Shown piece by piece: positions 16,713 through 24,837 of a stretch of DNA of 64,000 bases. The position numbers were made by a program, and so were the translations under genes. Each line of letters begins with the position of its first letter. Positions within the stretch are counted from its first letter, which is position 1. The stretch spans positions 682,001 to 746,000 of the forward strand of contig NZ_JBKKJT010000002.1 in assembly GCF_046614675.1 (NCBI RefSeq), in the 5' to 3' direction. The notes below the pieces were generated by a model. That model did no database searches. It worked only from the letters and a program-made list of their open reading frames with translations, and had not been told where the DNA came from. This DNA is from Chryseobacterium cupriresistens. Its GTDB lineage: Bacteria > Bacteroidota > Bacteroidia > Flavobacteriales > Weeksellaceae.

Positions 16713-17615
16713 ATGAGATTCCATTCTCCGCAAAAGCTTAAAACCATTGCAGATTTAATAGGCTCAGCATTTGTAGGCCCTGAAGATTTCGAAGTATTGG
16801 GCACCAATGAAATTCACATGGTAAAACCAGGTGATATTGTTTTTGTGAATCACCCTAAATATTACGACAAAGCGTTAAACTCTGCAGCTACTATTATTTT
16901 AATTGATAAAGAAGTAGATTGCCCGGAAGGCAAAGCGCTTTTGGTTTCTGATGATCCTTTCAGAGACTTTAATAAAATCAATACCCATTTTACCAGAATC
17001 TATAATTTCACAGAAGAACTACACGATGTTGAAATAGGAGAAGGAACCAAAATCCATTCTTCGGCAGTAATCGGGAACAACGTGAAAATCGGGAAAAATA
17101 CCTTAATCTTTCCTAATGTTGTCATTGGTGACCGTACGGAAATTGGTGATAATGTCATCATCCAGTCCAATACAGTTCTGGGAGGTGATGCATTTTATTA
17201 CAGAAAATTAAATGGAAATTTTGACCGTCTGATTTCTGTTGGAAATGTTGTTATTGAAAACAATGTGGAGATCGGAAACGGGTGTACCATTGACAGAGGA
17301 GTTACAGACTCTACCATCATTGGAGAAGGATCCGTTTTGGATAACCAGATTCAGATCGGACATGATACCGTTATCGGAAAAAAATGCCTGATTGCTTCTC
17401 AGGTAGGAATTGCAGGATGCTGTATCATTGGTGATGAAGTGACATTATGGGGACAGGTAGGAATTGCTTCCGGCAATAAAATTGAGTCGGGATCCGTGCT
17501 TCTGGGAAAAACAGGAGTCAACAGAGATCTTGAAAAAGGAACCTATATCGGGATGTTTGCAGAAGATTTTAAAACTTATCTGAAAAAAGAAGTAAAACTG
17601 AGAAATCTCAAATAA
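16713..17615 (+). CDS. LpxD-type acyltransferase paralog
   Basis: A 300-residue left-handed beta-helix protein annotated in flavobacteria as a UDP-3-O-acylglucosamine N-acyltransferase. It keeps the LpxD layout (uridine-binding domain to about 105, hexapeptide helix 110-290) and a catalytic-type His in QIGHDTVIG. It differs from the upstream LpxD: GGDGFGFQ is replaced by GGDAFYYRK and the C-terminus is about 40 residues shorter. It may use another acyl chain or sugar. I reject the 15-codon longer ORF because its TTG lies in the preceding hairpin. Confidence 0.8.
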   Translation: MRFHSPQKLKTIADLIGSAFVGPEDFEVLGTNEIHMVKPGDIVFVNHPKYYDKALNSAATIILIDKEVDCPEGKALLVSDDPFRDFNKINTHFTRIYNFTEELHDVEIGEGTKIHSSAVIGNNVKIGKNTLIFPNVVIGDRTEIGDNVIIQSNTVLGGDAFYYRKLNGNFDRLISVGNVVIENNVEIGNGCTIDRGVTDSTIIGEGSVLDNQIQIGHDTVIGKKCLIASQVGIAGCCIIGDEVTLWGQVGIASGNKIESGSVLLGKTGVNRDLEKGTYIGMFAEDFKTYLKKEVKLRNLK

Positions 17616-17655
17616 ACAATTCCAAAGGTTTTATCCAAAATCAAAGAAATTTGAG

Positions 17656-17663
17656 TAAATTTG
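17656..17663 (+). promoter_or_regulatory. -7 element of sucD
   Basis: TAAATTTG, exact to TAnnTTTG, 42 bases before the ATG. Confidence 0.65.
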
Positions 17664-17705
17664 TGAGCATTAATAAAATAATAAATAAATTAAAACAACA
17701 ATAAA

Positions 17706-18578
17706 ATGTCAATTTTAGTAAACAAAGATTCTAAAGTAATTGTACAAGGATTTACAGGGAACGAAGGAACTTTCCACGCTGGTCAGATGATTGAATACGG
17801 AACAAACGTAGTAGGTGGTGTTACCCCAGGAAAAGGAGGTAGCGAGCACTTAGGAAAACCGGTATTTAATACAGTAGCTGACGCTGTTGAAAAAGCAGGA
17901 GCAAACGTAAGTATCATTTTCGTACCACCGGCATTCGCAGCAGACGCTATCATGGAAGCTGCTGAAGCAGGAATCAAAGTAATTGTATGTATTACTGAAG
18001 GTATTCCTGTAGCTGATATGGTAAAAGTAAAATCTTACATCGCTGACAGAGACTGCAGATTAATCGGACCAAACTGCCCTGGAATCATTACTTCTGAAGA
18101 AGCTAAAATTGGTATTATGCCAGGTTTCGTTTTCAAAAAAGGAAAAGTAGGTATCGTTTCAAAATCAGGAACGCTTACTTATGAAGCTGCTGACCAGGTA
18201 GTAAGAGCAGGTTACGGTATCTCTACTGCAATCGGAATCGGTGGTGACCCAATCATCGGAACAACTACAAGAGAAGCATTAGAGCTATTCATTAACGATC
18301 CTGAAACTGAAGCTGTTGTAATGATCGGTGAAATCGGTGGAGGTCTTGAAGCTGAAGCTGCAAGATGGTACAAAGCAAGCGGATCTACTAAACCGGTTGT
18401 AGGTTTCATCGCCGGACAGACCGCTCCGAAAGGAAGAACAATGGGACACGCAGGTGCTATCGTAGGTGGTGCTGAAGATACAGCTCAGGCAAAAATGGAA
18501 ATCATGAGAGAAAACGGTATCAACGTTGTTGATTCTCCTGCTGATATTGGTGCTACTGTAGCTAAAATTCTAGGATAA
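17706..18578 (+). CDS. sucD: Succinate-CoA ligase, alpha subunit
   Basis: A 290-residue TCA-cycle subunit that binds CoA and carries the phosphohistidine. QGFTGNEGTFHA is the CoA-binding start, GPNCPGIIT the middle signature, and GRTMGHAGAIVGG holds the active-site His near residue 246. Length is normal. The beta subunit is not in the window, so sucC and sucD are unlinked here. Codons are the most strongly biased of the region, fitting high expression. A barrel gene starts 15 bases downstream. Confidence 0.97.
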   Translation: MSILVNKDSKVIVQGFTGNEGTFHAGQMIEYGTNVVGGVTPGKGGSEHLGKPVFNTVADAVEKAGANVSIIFVPPAFAADAIMEAAEAGIKVIVCITEGIPVADMVKVKSYIADRDCRLIGPNCPGIITSEEAKIGIMPGFVFKKGKVGIVSKSGTLTYEAADQVVRAGYGISTAIGIGGDPIIGTTTREALELFINDPETEAVVMIGEIGGGLEAEAARWYKASGSTKPVVGFIAGQTAPKGRTMGHAGAIVGGAEDTAQAKMEIMRENGINVVDSPADIGATVAKILG

Positions 18579-18593
18579 TATAAAACCAAACAT

Positions 18594-19265
18594 ATGAAAA
18601 AACTTTTATTAGCCTCAGCTTTAACGCTTTCTGCTTTATCATTTGCACAGGTGCAGTGGAAAAGCACAAGATTTGGAGTGACAGGAGGTTTAAACTACTC
18701 CAGAGTATCTAACGCCCATAATCCTTCAGGCCCAAGATATACTTTCCAGGCTGGAGCTTTGGCATTGATTCCCGTAGGAAAGGCAAACCAATTCTTTATT
18801 CAACCTGAAGTTCTGTATTATGGTGCAGGAGAAACAGGAAAAGATAAAGATGCTAAAGGGGTAAGTGGTTATGACGCATTATATGCTAATAACTACCTGA
18901 GTGTACCTCTTTATTTTAAAGGATATTTTTCTGAAGCAGAATCAGAATTCTTTGGATTGATAGGACCTAGATTTAACTTCTTGCTGAGCCAGAACGTTAA
19001 AGACGCTCCAGTAAGCAGACCTTATTATGATCCCGATGTTACTGATCCTAACCAGCCGGCAGGCGTAAACGGTAAGGCCAACAGTTTTAACTGGGGACTT
19101 GGTCTGGGCGTAGGATATAGCTACAAAAGACAACTTGAAGTAGCGGTAAAATATGACTTAGGTCTAAGCGATACTTATCCTGGTCTTGCTAAAGAAACCA
19201 AAGGTACTGATAAGAAAAAATCAGAACAGGTAATTGCACTTACTTTAAGCTATATATTCAAATAG
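18594..19265 (+). CDS. Outer-membrane beta-barrel protein (porin/PorT-like family)
   Basis: A 223-residue protein with a signal peptide (1-18, ending SFA-Q) and alternating hydrophobic strands typical of the PF13568 'outer membrane beta-barrel' group: FGVTGGLNYSRV, FFIQPEVLYYG, YLSVPLYFKGYF, FGLIGPRFNFLL, WGLGLGVGYSY and a C-terminal LTLSYIFK. The final aromatic-Lys ending fits a barrel. Function unknown. It is likely co-transcribed with sucD and ends at a strong terminator. Confidence 0.85.
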   Translation: MKKLLLASALTLSALSFAQVQWKSTRFGVTGGLNYSRVSNAHNPSGPRYTFQAGALALIPVGKANQFFIQPEVLYYGAGETGKDKDAKGVSGYDALYANNYLSVPLYFKGYFSEAESEFFGLIGPRFNFLLSQNVKDAPVSRPYYDPDVTDPNQPAGVNGKANSFNWGLGLGVGYSYKRQLEVAVKYDLGLSDTYPGLAKETKGTDKKKSEQVIALTLSYIFK

Positions 19266-19280
19266 AATATTTCAGAATAT

Positions 19281-19320
19281 AAAAAATCCCGGAAACGCAG
19301 TTTCCGGGATTTTTTTTTTT
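19281..19320. terminator. Strong terminator after the barrel gene (convergent)
   Basis: A ten-base GC-rich stem ATCCCGGAAAC/TTTCCGGGAT with a short loop is followed by at least ten T on the plus strand. A-rich flank on the left lets it act for the minus strand too. Confidence 0.9.
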
Positions 19321-19369
19321 ATCTGTTGGCAAATCAATCAGCGTTTTCAGCTTTTCCGTTATTTAGCCA

Positions 19370-20680
19370 TTACCCTTTAATCCACTTCCAAAGCTCTTTT
19401 AACGTAGCTTTATTTCCATACATTAAAATTCCTACACGATAGATTTTGCCGGCAAGGAAGATCATGAAAATAGTGGTTACCAGCAATAATGTAATAGACA
19501 ATGCAATCTGCCATGCAGGAACTCCAAACGGAATTCGGGCAATCATAGCAACCGGTGAAGTAAACGGGATGATGGATAGCCAGAAGCCTAAAGGACCTTC
19601 CGGATTGTTCATCAATGTGAAGCTTCCATACATTCCTAATGTCAGCGGTAAAATAGCAAATAAAGTAAACTGCTGGGTTTCTGTTTCGTTATCCACTGCA
19701 GAACCAATAGCTGCATAAATAGAACTATAGAAGATATACCCTAAAAGGAAAAATACGATGAATACAAAAATGATGAGCGGGAAGTTCAACTCCAGTAAAC
19801 TGTGAGAAATCTGGGTAGCAAGCTGTCCCATATCCAGTTTACTTGCCATCTCCTCATTTCCCCCCGGAATATTCTTTTGAAGAGGAGAGAACCCTGTATT
19901 GAGTACCAATGCACCAATAACAGACATGGTAATCCAGATCAGAAACTGGGTCAGTGCAACCATGGTTACTCCCAGAATTTTACCCATCATCAGTTCAAAA
20001 GGTTTTACAGAAGAAATGATGATCTCTACAACACGGTTGTTTTTTTCTTCAAGTACACTTTTCATCACCCTTACCCCGTAAATAATGATGAACATAAAAG
20101 TAACATACATCAGTACCATACTCAATCCGGATTTCACCCCGAAAACAAGATCCGAGTCCTCTTTGTTATTATCCGTAACGTTGATGGTTTTTAAGCTGAA
20201 GTTTTTATCAAGATCGTTTAATTGAGTTTCCTGAATACCCAGCTGCTTGATCTTTTCTTTTCGGACAACATTACTGATATCAGATACAATTCTCTGTTTT
20301 GTGTCAAACCCGATTTTACTGTTGATAATCAGTCTGGTTTCCTTTTCAAGCTCATCAAAATTCTGGTTTTTCAGCTGTGGAAGAATCAGGATGCCATCGA
20401 GAGATTCATTCCCTTTTAGATTGTTAATCTTGGACTTTTCATCCGCTGCAGAAACAAAAACATAGCTTAATTTATCATTTGATTGAAGCTGATTGGTAAA
20501 CAAGCCGCTCTTATCAACCACTTCTATGATACTATGCGATTCATTCGCCTTAAACATTAGCCCTACCACTGCTCCGAAAGCAATAATCAGGACAGGGGCA
20601 AGCAGAGTCAATATGATAAAGGATTTTTTCTTAACCTGGGTAAGAAACTCTCTCTTGGTAATTAAAAAAATATTATTCAT
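19370..20680 (-). CDS. ABC-2 type transporter permease (NatB-like)
   Basis: A 436-residue membrane protein: one helix near the N-terminus (about 18-40), a large extracytoplasmic domain (about 45-180), then about five helices to the C-terminus. This is the layout of NatB/YhaP ABC-2 exporters (NatB-type Na+ export in Bacillus; substrate here unknown). Its start lies 4 bases after the stop of the ATPase gene, so the two form one complex and one operon. Confidence 0.9.
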   Translation of the reverse strand: MNNIFLITKREFLTQVKKKSFIILTLLAPVLIIAFGAVVGLMFKANESHSIIEVVDKSGLFTNQLQSNDKLSYVFVSAADEKSKINNLKGNESLDGILILPQLKNQNFDELEKETRLIINSKIGFDTKQRIVSDISNVVRKEKIKQLGIQETQLNDLDKNFSLKTINVTDNNKEDSDLVFGVKSGLSMVLMYVTFMFIIIYGVRVMKSVLEEKNNRVVEIIISSVKPFELMMGKILGVTMVALTQFLIWITMSVIGALVLNTGFSPLQKNIPGGNEEMASKLDMGQLATQISHSLLELNFPLIIFVFIVFFLLGYIFYSSIYAAIGSAVDNETETQQFTLFAILPLTLGMYGSFTLMNNPEGPLGFWLSIIPFTSPVAMIARIPFGVPAWQIALSITLLLVTTIFMIFLAGKIYRVGILMYGNKATLKELWKWIKG

Positions 20681-20684
20681 AAAA

Positions 20685-21596
20685 TTAAGAATGGTTACTT
20701 ACAGCATTAATAAACACTTCATTCATACTTGGTATTCTTTCGTCGAATGATCTCACTTTACCTACCTGTACAAGATCAAGAAGAACATTATTCTGGCTCT
20801 GCTCATTTTTCAGGTCAAAAGAAACAAGATTATTTTCATTGGATAAATTGAAGATCTCATATTTGTTTCTGAAATTTTCAAACTGATCATTGCTTACTTC
20901 AGAAAGCGTAATCCCAAAAATATTTTTCTTGAATTTTTCCCTTACGTCAAAAACCCTTCCGTCAATAATCTTCTTTGAATTGTTGATCAACGCAACATAA
21001 TCACACATTTCCTCCACACTTTCCATTCTGTGGGTAGAAAGAATGATGGTCGTTCCGTTATTTTTAAGGTCAATGATCTGATCTTTAATTAAGTTGGCAT
21101 TCACCGGATCAAAACCTGAAAACGGCTCATCAAGAATTAAAAGATGAGGCCTGTGAAGAACAGTAACTACAAACTGGATTTTTTGAGCCATTCCTTTAGA
21201 AAGTTCAGAAAGCTTTTTCTTCCACCATTGGTCGATGTTCAGCTTTTCAAACCATTTTTTGGCTTCATTCAAGGCATCACTTTTTTTCATGCCTTTCAGT
21301 TCCCCGAAATAGAGAATCTGGTCACCAACCGTCATGTTTTTGTACAGTCCTCTTTCTTCAGGCATATAGCCAATATCTTTAATATGACCTGGATTAAGCT
21401 TTTGGCCATTGATATGGATTTCTCCGGAATCTGCCTGAGTAATTTGGTTAATGATACGGATAAAAGAAGTCTTTCCGGCTCCGTTAGGACCTAAAAGGCC
21501 ATAAATACTGCCTTTCGGGACATGGATGCTGAAATCATCCAGGGCGACCTTTTTTCCGGCATTATAGGTCTTTTTAATATGTTCAGCTTTTAGCAT
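20685..21596 (-). CDS. ABC transporter ATP-binding protein (NatA-like)
   Basis: A 303-residue ATPase with Walker A GLLGPNGAGKTS, Q-loop region YMPEERGLY, signature LSKGMAQK, Walker B LLILDEPFSG and switch STHRME. The signature LSKGM and the ~80-residue C-terminal extension are typical of NatA/YhaQ-type exporters. It pairs with the permease immediately downstream. Upstream on the minus strand TAACTTTC is one base off the -7 consensus (21635-21642), a weak promoter candidate. Confidence 0.92.
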   Translation of the reverse strand: MLKAEHIKKTYNAGKKVALDDFSIHVPKGSIYGLLGPNGAGKTSFIRIINQITQADSGEIHINGQKLNPGHIKDIGYMPEERGLYKNMTVGDQILYFGELKGMKKSDALNEAKKWFEKLNIDQWWKKKLSELSKGMAQKIQFVVTVLHRPHLLILDEPFSGFDPVNANLIKDQIIDLKNNGTTIILSTHRMESVEEMCDYVALINNSKKIIDGRVFDVREKFKKNIFGITLSEVSNDQFENFRNKYEIFNLSNENNLVSFDLKNEQSQNNVLLDLVQVGKVRSFDERIPSMNEVFINAVSNHS

Positions 21597-21676
21597 TAAA
21601 TCGTTTCTTTTTACTATTAGTATGAAAAAGTCCCGAAAGTTACGGAAATATTAAAACAGAATTAATGTAAAAAGAA

Positions 21677-21702
21677 AAAATCCTGATGATTATCAGGATT
21701 TT
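21677..21702 (-). terminator. Terminator of the CTD-only gene
   Basis: A perfect stem AAAATCCTGAT/ATCAGGATTTT around four bases, followed on the minus strand by TTCTTTTT. Confidence 0.85.
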
Positions 21703-21705
21703 AAT

Positions 21706-22056
21706 TTATTGTTTCACGATTTGAGTAACTTTCTGTGTGTTGTCACTTAAAATATATCGGATCATATATTTTCCGGGCTTCAATTTTTCAATATTAATCT
21801 CTCCGGAATTCATATTTACCGTATAACTAGCGACCTGCATACCCAAAATTGAATAAAAAGTCACGCTTTTGATTCTTAAAGAAGAATCTTTTGCCTTAAT
21901 AATAAGGAAATCCTTTGCAGGATTTGGATAGGCAAGCAATACACCGTCATCCGCCTTTTGAGTGGTGGAACCCGGCTCTCTAAGCTGAGCTTTGAAATTG
22001 TTGGAAAATCCAACAAAAGTGCCTACAAATAGAAATAAAAGTAAAAGTTTTTTCAT
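21706..22056 (-). CDS. Small protein consisting almost only of a T9SS type A sorting domain
   Basis: 116 residues. Signal peptide about 1-24 (ending FKA-Q), a 20-residue linker, then from about residue 40 a complete Por_Secre_tail domain: LAYPNPAKDFLIIKA, VTFYSILGMQV, INIEKLKPGKYMIRYI and TQKVTQIVKQ. That tail normally directs a large cargo through the type IX system; here there is no cargo domain. The start at 22056 is chosen because the 20-codon longer frame begins upstream of the -7 element TACATTTG (22086-22093). Divergent from hemB. Confidence 0.88.
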   Translation of the reverse strand: MKKLLLLFLFVGTFVGFSNNFKAQLREPGSTTQKADDGVLLAYPNPAKDFLIIKAKDSSLRIKSVTFYSILGMQVASYTVNMNSGEINIEKLKPGKYMIRYILSDNTQKVTQIVKQ

Positions 22057-22085
22057 CAAATTTATAATTTCTCGAATATATATAA

Positions 22086-22093
22086 CAAATGTA
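22086..22093 (-). promoter_or_regulatory. -7 element of the CTD-only gene
   Basis: On the minus strand TACATTTG, exact to consensus, 29 bases before the ATG and 45 bases from the divergent hemB -7 element. Confidence 0.7.
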
Positions 22094-22138
22094 ATACATT
22101 CTGCAATTTCGTACAATAGTTTTTTGCAGAACTTATAT

Positions 22139-22146
22139 TAAATTTG
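22139..22146 (+). promoter_or_regulatory. -7 element of hemB
   Basis: TAAATTTG, exact to TAnnTTTG, 28 bases before the ATG. Confidence 0.65.
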
Positions 22147-22174
22147 TAGAAACTTATTCAAAAAGTATTCCAAA

Positions 22175-23164
22175 ATGATACATTCAAGAAATAGAAGACT
22201 TAGAGTTAATGAATCTATCAGAGGTTTGGTAAGAGAAAATGTGCTTACAACTGATGATTTTGTAATGCCGATCTTCGTAATGGAGGGCGAAAACAAGCAG
22301 GAGGCAATCCCGTCTATGCCGGGAATTTTCAGGCGCAGTATAGATTTAACAGTGAAGGAATGTAAGGAATTATTTTCTTTGGGGGTAAAAGCTGTCAATT
22401 TGTACATGAAAGTGTCAGAACATCTGAAAGACAATACAGGAAAAGAAGCCTGGAACAAAGACGGATTGATGCAGAACACCATCAAAGCCATCAAAGATGC
22501 CGTTCCGGGAATGATTGTAATGCCGGATGTAGCTTTAGATCCTTATTCAATCTACGGACACGATGGAATTATTGAAAACGGAAAAGTTGTAAATGATGCT
22601 ACCAATGATGCACTGGCAAGAATGTCGGTATCTCATGCAGAAGCAGGAGCTGATCTTGTAGCACCAAGTGATATGATGGATGGCAGAGTAATGGTCATTC
22701 GTGAAGCTTTGGAAGAAAGCGGATTTACAGATGTAGGAATTGTAAGTTATGCTGCCAAATATGCAAGTTCTTTCTACGGCCCTTTCAGAAGTGCTTTAGA
22801 CAGTGCTCCGAAAGATGATATGGAAATTCCGAAAGATAAAAAAACATATCAGATGGATTTCCACAACTCACGCGAAGCCCTGAATGAGGTATTTAAAGAT
22901 ATAGATGAAGGAGCTGATGTAATTATGATTAAACCAGGACTTCCGTACCTGGATATCGTTTCCAAAGTACGTGAAGCCATCGATCTTCCGATTGCAGTAT
23001 ACAATGTAAGTGGAGAATATGCCATGGTAAAAGCAGCGGCTCAAAACGGCTGGCTGGATAACGACAAAACAATCATTGAAAGTTTGACTTGTTTTAAAAG
23101 AGCTGGTGCAGATATGATCTTTACTTATTTTGCAAAAGAAGCAGCTATTCTTTTAAATAAATAA
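22175..23164 (+). CDS. hemB: Porphobilinogen synthase (delta-aminolevulinate dehydratase)
   Basis: A 329-residue TIM-barrel enzyme condensing two 5-aminolevulinates to porphobilinogen in haem synthesis. Schiff-base lysines sit in SYAAKYASSFYGPFRSAL and IMIKPGLPYLD. The zinc-binding cysteine cluster of the human/yeast type is absent: the equivalent stretch reads MPDVALDPYSIYGHDGII, the magnesium-type pattern as in Pseudomonas. Monocistronic with a terminator. Confidence 0.96.
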   Translation: MIHSRNRRLRVNESIRGLVRENVLTTDDFVMPIFVMEGENKQEAIPSMPGIFRRSIDLTVKECKELFSLGVKAVNLYMKVSEHLKDNTGKEAWNKDGLMQNTIKAIKDAVPGMIVMPDVALDPYSIYGHDGIIENGKVVNDATNDALARMSVSHAEAGADLVAPSDMMDGRVMVIREALEESGFTDVGIVSYAAKYASSFYGPFRSALDSAPKDDMEIPKDKKTYQMDFHNSREALNEVFKDIDEGADVIMIKPGLPYLDIVSKVREAIDLPIAVYNVSGEYAMVKAAAQNGWLDNDKTIIESLTCFKRAGADMIFTYFAKEAAILLNK

Positions 23165-23184
23165 TGATTAAATTCATTCCAATA

Positions 23185-23217
23185 AAAAAGAGACTACTCA
23201 ATCGGTAGTCTCTTTTT
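23185..23217. terminator. Terminator between hemB and the TM2 gene
   Basis: Stem AAAAAGAGACTAC/GTAGTCTCTTTTT with a short loop; T-rich on both strands, placed between convergent genes. Confidence 0.88.
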
Positions 23218-23243
23218 ATTTCTAATGAGGTGATGATAATTTT

Positions 23244-23537
23244 TTACAACCATCCTTTTTTTCCATAGACATACGTATCATCGAATTGTTTATCGCTCAT
23301 AAAAAGATATAAAATACCTTCGATAAAAGGAATAACAGAGGCAGCACCAAAAGTAACGATATTCAGAAGCAGCTGAATAATTCCCTCCTTCGTATATCCA
23401 AGATAAAATTTATTTAAAGCCAGCCATCCCACAAGAATTCCCAATATAGCGGCAGGGATTTTCTTTTCTGAACGGTAAGGAACATTGCTTTGCTGGTTGT
23501 GCACATTTTCTGTTTTTGTATACCCGTAGTTTTCCAT
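23244..23537 (-). CDS. TM2 domain-containing protein
   Basis: A 97-residue protein with a polar N-terminus (1-26) and a TM2 domain: two helices (about 28-46 and 52-75) joined by LNKFYLGY, ending in a cytoplasmic-looking DDTYVYGKKGWL. The K(K)xxAxxLGxxxGxxGxxxFYLG-type pattern is recognisable. Molecular function of bacterial TM2 proteins is unknown. Confidence 0.88.
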   Translation of the reverse strand: MENYGYTKTENVHNQQSNVPYRSEKKIPAAILGILVGWLALNKFYLGYTKEGIIQLLLNIVTFGAASVIPFIEGILYLFMSDKQFDDTYVYGKKGWL

Positions 23538-23614
23538 TTCTTACTATTTATAATTGATTGATGTTTTACGATAAGTAGATTAAAGTAGTGAAAAGTTACA
23601 ATAGGTTGTAAATG

Positions 23615-23649
23615 AACAAGTTTAGATTTAACGTAAACAAGTTTAGATT
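23615..23649 (+). repeat. Tandem 14-base direct repeat upstream of the lptB promoter
   Basis: AACAAGTTTAGATT occurs at 23615-23628 and 23636-23649, a period of exactly 21 bases (two helical turns), ending 28 bases before the lptB -7 element. It has the geometry of a tandem operator; the binder is unknown. Confidence 0.7.
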
Positions 23650-23677
23650 AACCTATAAGTGAAGTTTATATTTTTGA

Positions 23678-23685
23678 TATATTTG
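23678..23685 (+). promoter_or_regulatory. -7 element of lptB, near-leaderless
   Basis: TATATTTG, exact to consensus, with the ATG only 5 bases downstream. The mRNA should have essentially no leader. Confidence 0.75.
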
Positions 23686-23689
23686 CCCT

Positions 23690-24751
23690 ATGATTTTACG
23701 AGGAGAAAACTTAATCAAGGAATACGGTCCTAAAAAAGTTGTAAAAGGCGTTTCTGTACAGGTTCAACAGGGAGAAATTGTTGGTTTGCTGGGTCCGAAC
23801 GGGGCAGGAAAAACCACATCGTTTTATATGATTGTAGGGTTGGTTAAGCCTACTTCAGGAAAAATTTTTCTGGATAAGCAGGAGATTACTACCGATGCCA
23901 TGTACCGAAGAGCCCAGAAGGGAATCGGATATCTGGCTCAGGAAGCTTCGGTTTTCAGAAAACTGTCTGTAGAGGAAAATATCATGGGCGTATTACAGCT
24001 GACCAAACTTTCAAAACGTGAGCAGCAGATCAAATGTGATGAACTGATTGAAGAGTTTTCTTTACAGCACGTTCGTAAAAACAGAGGTGATCTTCTTTCC
24101 GGGGGAGAAAGACGTAGAACCGAGATTGCACGCTGTCTTGCCACAAGCCCGAACTTCATTCTTCTGGATGAGCCTTTCGCAGGGGTAGACCCGATTGCCG
24201 TAGAAGATATTCAGAAAATTGTAAGAAGTCTTGTTGATAAAAATATCGGAATTCTGATTACCGACCACAACGTACAGCAAACCCTGGCGATTACCAATAA
24301 AACCTATATTATGTTTGAAGGAAAGATCCTTAAAGAAGGACTTCCGGAAGATCTTGCCAATGATCCGCAGGTAAGAGAAGCCTATCTGGGTGAAAACTTC
24401 GTGTATCAGAGTATTTTAGATAAGCCTAAAAAGAAGAAATACGCTTACAATATCTGGGCTGGTAATTTTGATTCAAAATCACAGCTGCAAGGATTTGTGA
24501 ATGAAAATTTCAGTCAGTTTGATGATCTTAGATTGTTACATGGCTTTGAAGAAGTCAGCTTTGCAACCTTAGCGAACTCTGAAATTGAACATATTTTTAA
24601 TGATGTAGTGGATAAAAATGCCAACAACTCATTTGTTTTGCAGAAAAAAGAAATCAATTCCCAATATTCTCTGGAACAGGCAGAAGCAGAGTCTAAAGAA
24701 GCCAGCAGAAAAGAGCTGCACTACCTTACAACTTATGTATTTGAAGGATAA
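23690..24751 (+). CDS. lptB: LPS export ABC transporter ATPase LptB with an extra C-terminal domain
   Basis: 353 residues. Residues 1-238 are a standard LptB: Walker A GLLGPNGAGKTT (33-43), Q84, LSGGE (136-140), Walker B FILLDEP (D160, E161) and switch TDH (H193); it powers LPS transfer to the Lpt bridge. Typical LptB ends there. Here 115 more residues follow, with a KPKKKK linker, a folded-looking part (YNIWAGNFDSKSQLQGFVNE... to about 315) and an acidic, Glu-rich end. I recognise no domain in the extension. An MsbA-like exporter follows. Confidence 0.9.
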   Translation: MILRGENLIKEYGPKKVVKGVSVQVQQGEIVGLLGPNGAGKTTSFYMIVGLVKPTSGKIFLDKQEITTDAMYRRAQKGIGYLAQEASVFRKLSVEENIMGVLQLTKLSKREQQIKCDELIEEFSLQHVRKNRGDLLSGGERRRTEIARCLATSPNFILLDEPFAGVDPIAVEDIQKIVRSLVDKNIGILITDHNVQQTLAITNKTYIMFEGKILKEGLPEDLANDPQVREAYLGENFVYQSILDKPKKKKYAYNIWAGNFDSKSQLQGFVNENFSQFDDLRLLHGFEEVSFATLANSEIEHIFNDVVDKNANNSFVLQKKEINSQYSLEQAEAESKEASRKELHYLTTYVFEG

Positions 24752-24782
24752 AATATAAGCATTCACTTGCTGAACATGATAA

Positions 24783-24820
24783 TAAAACGTACCTTTTTCT
24801 CTTGAAAGCGGTACGTTTTT
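24783..24820 (+). terminator. Terminator after lptB
   Basis: Stem AAACGTACC/GGTACGTTT with an internal TTT/AAA pairing and a T-run. A longer ORF for the next gene would begin inside it. Confidence 0.75.
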
Positions 24821-24837
24821 CATTTAAAATGATTTCT

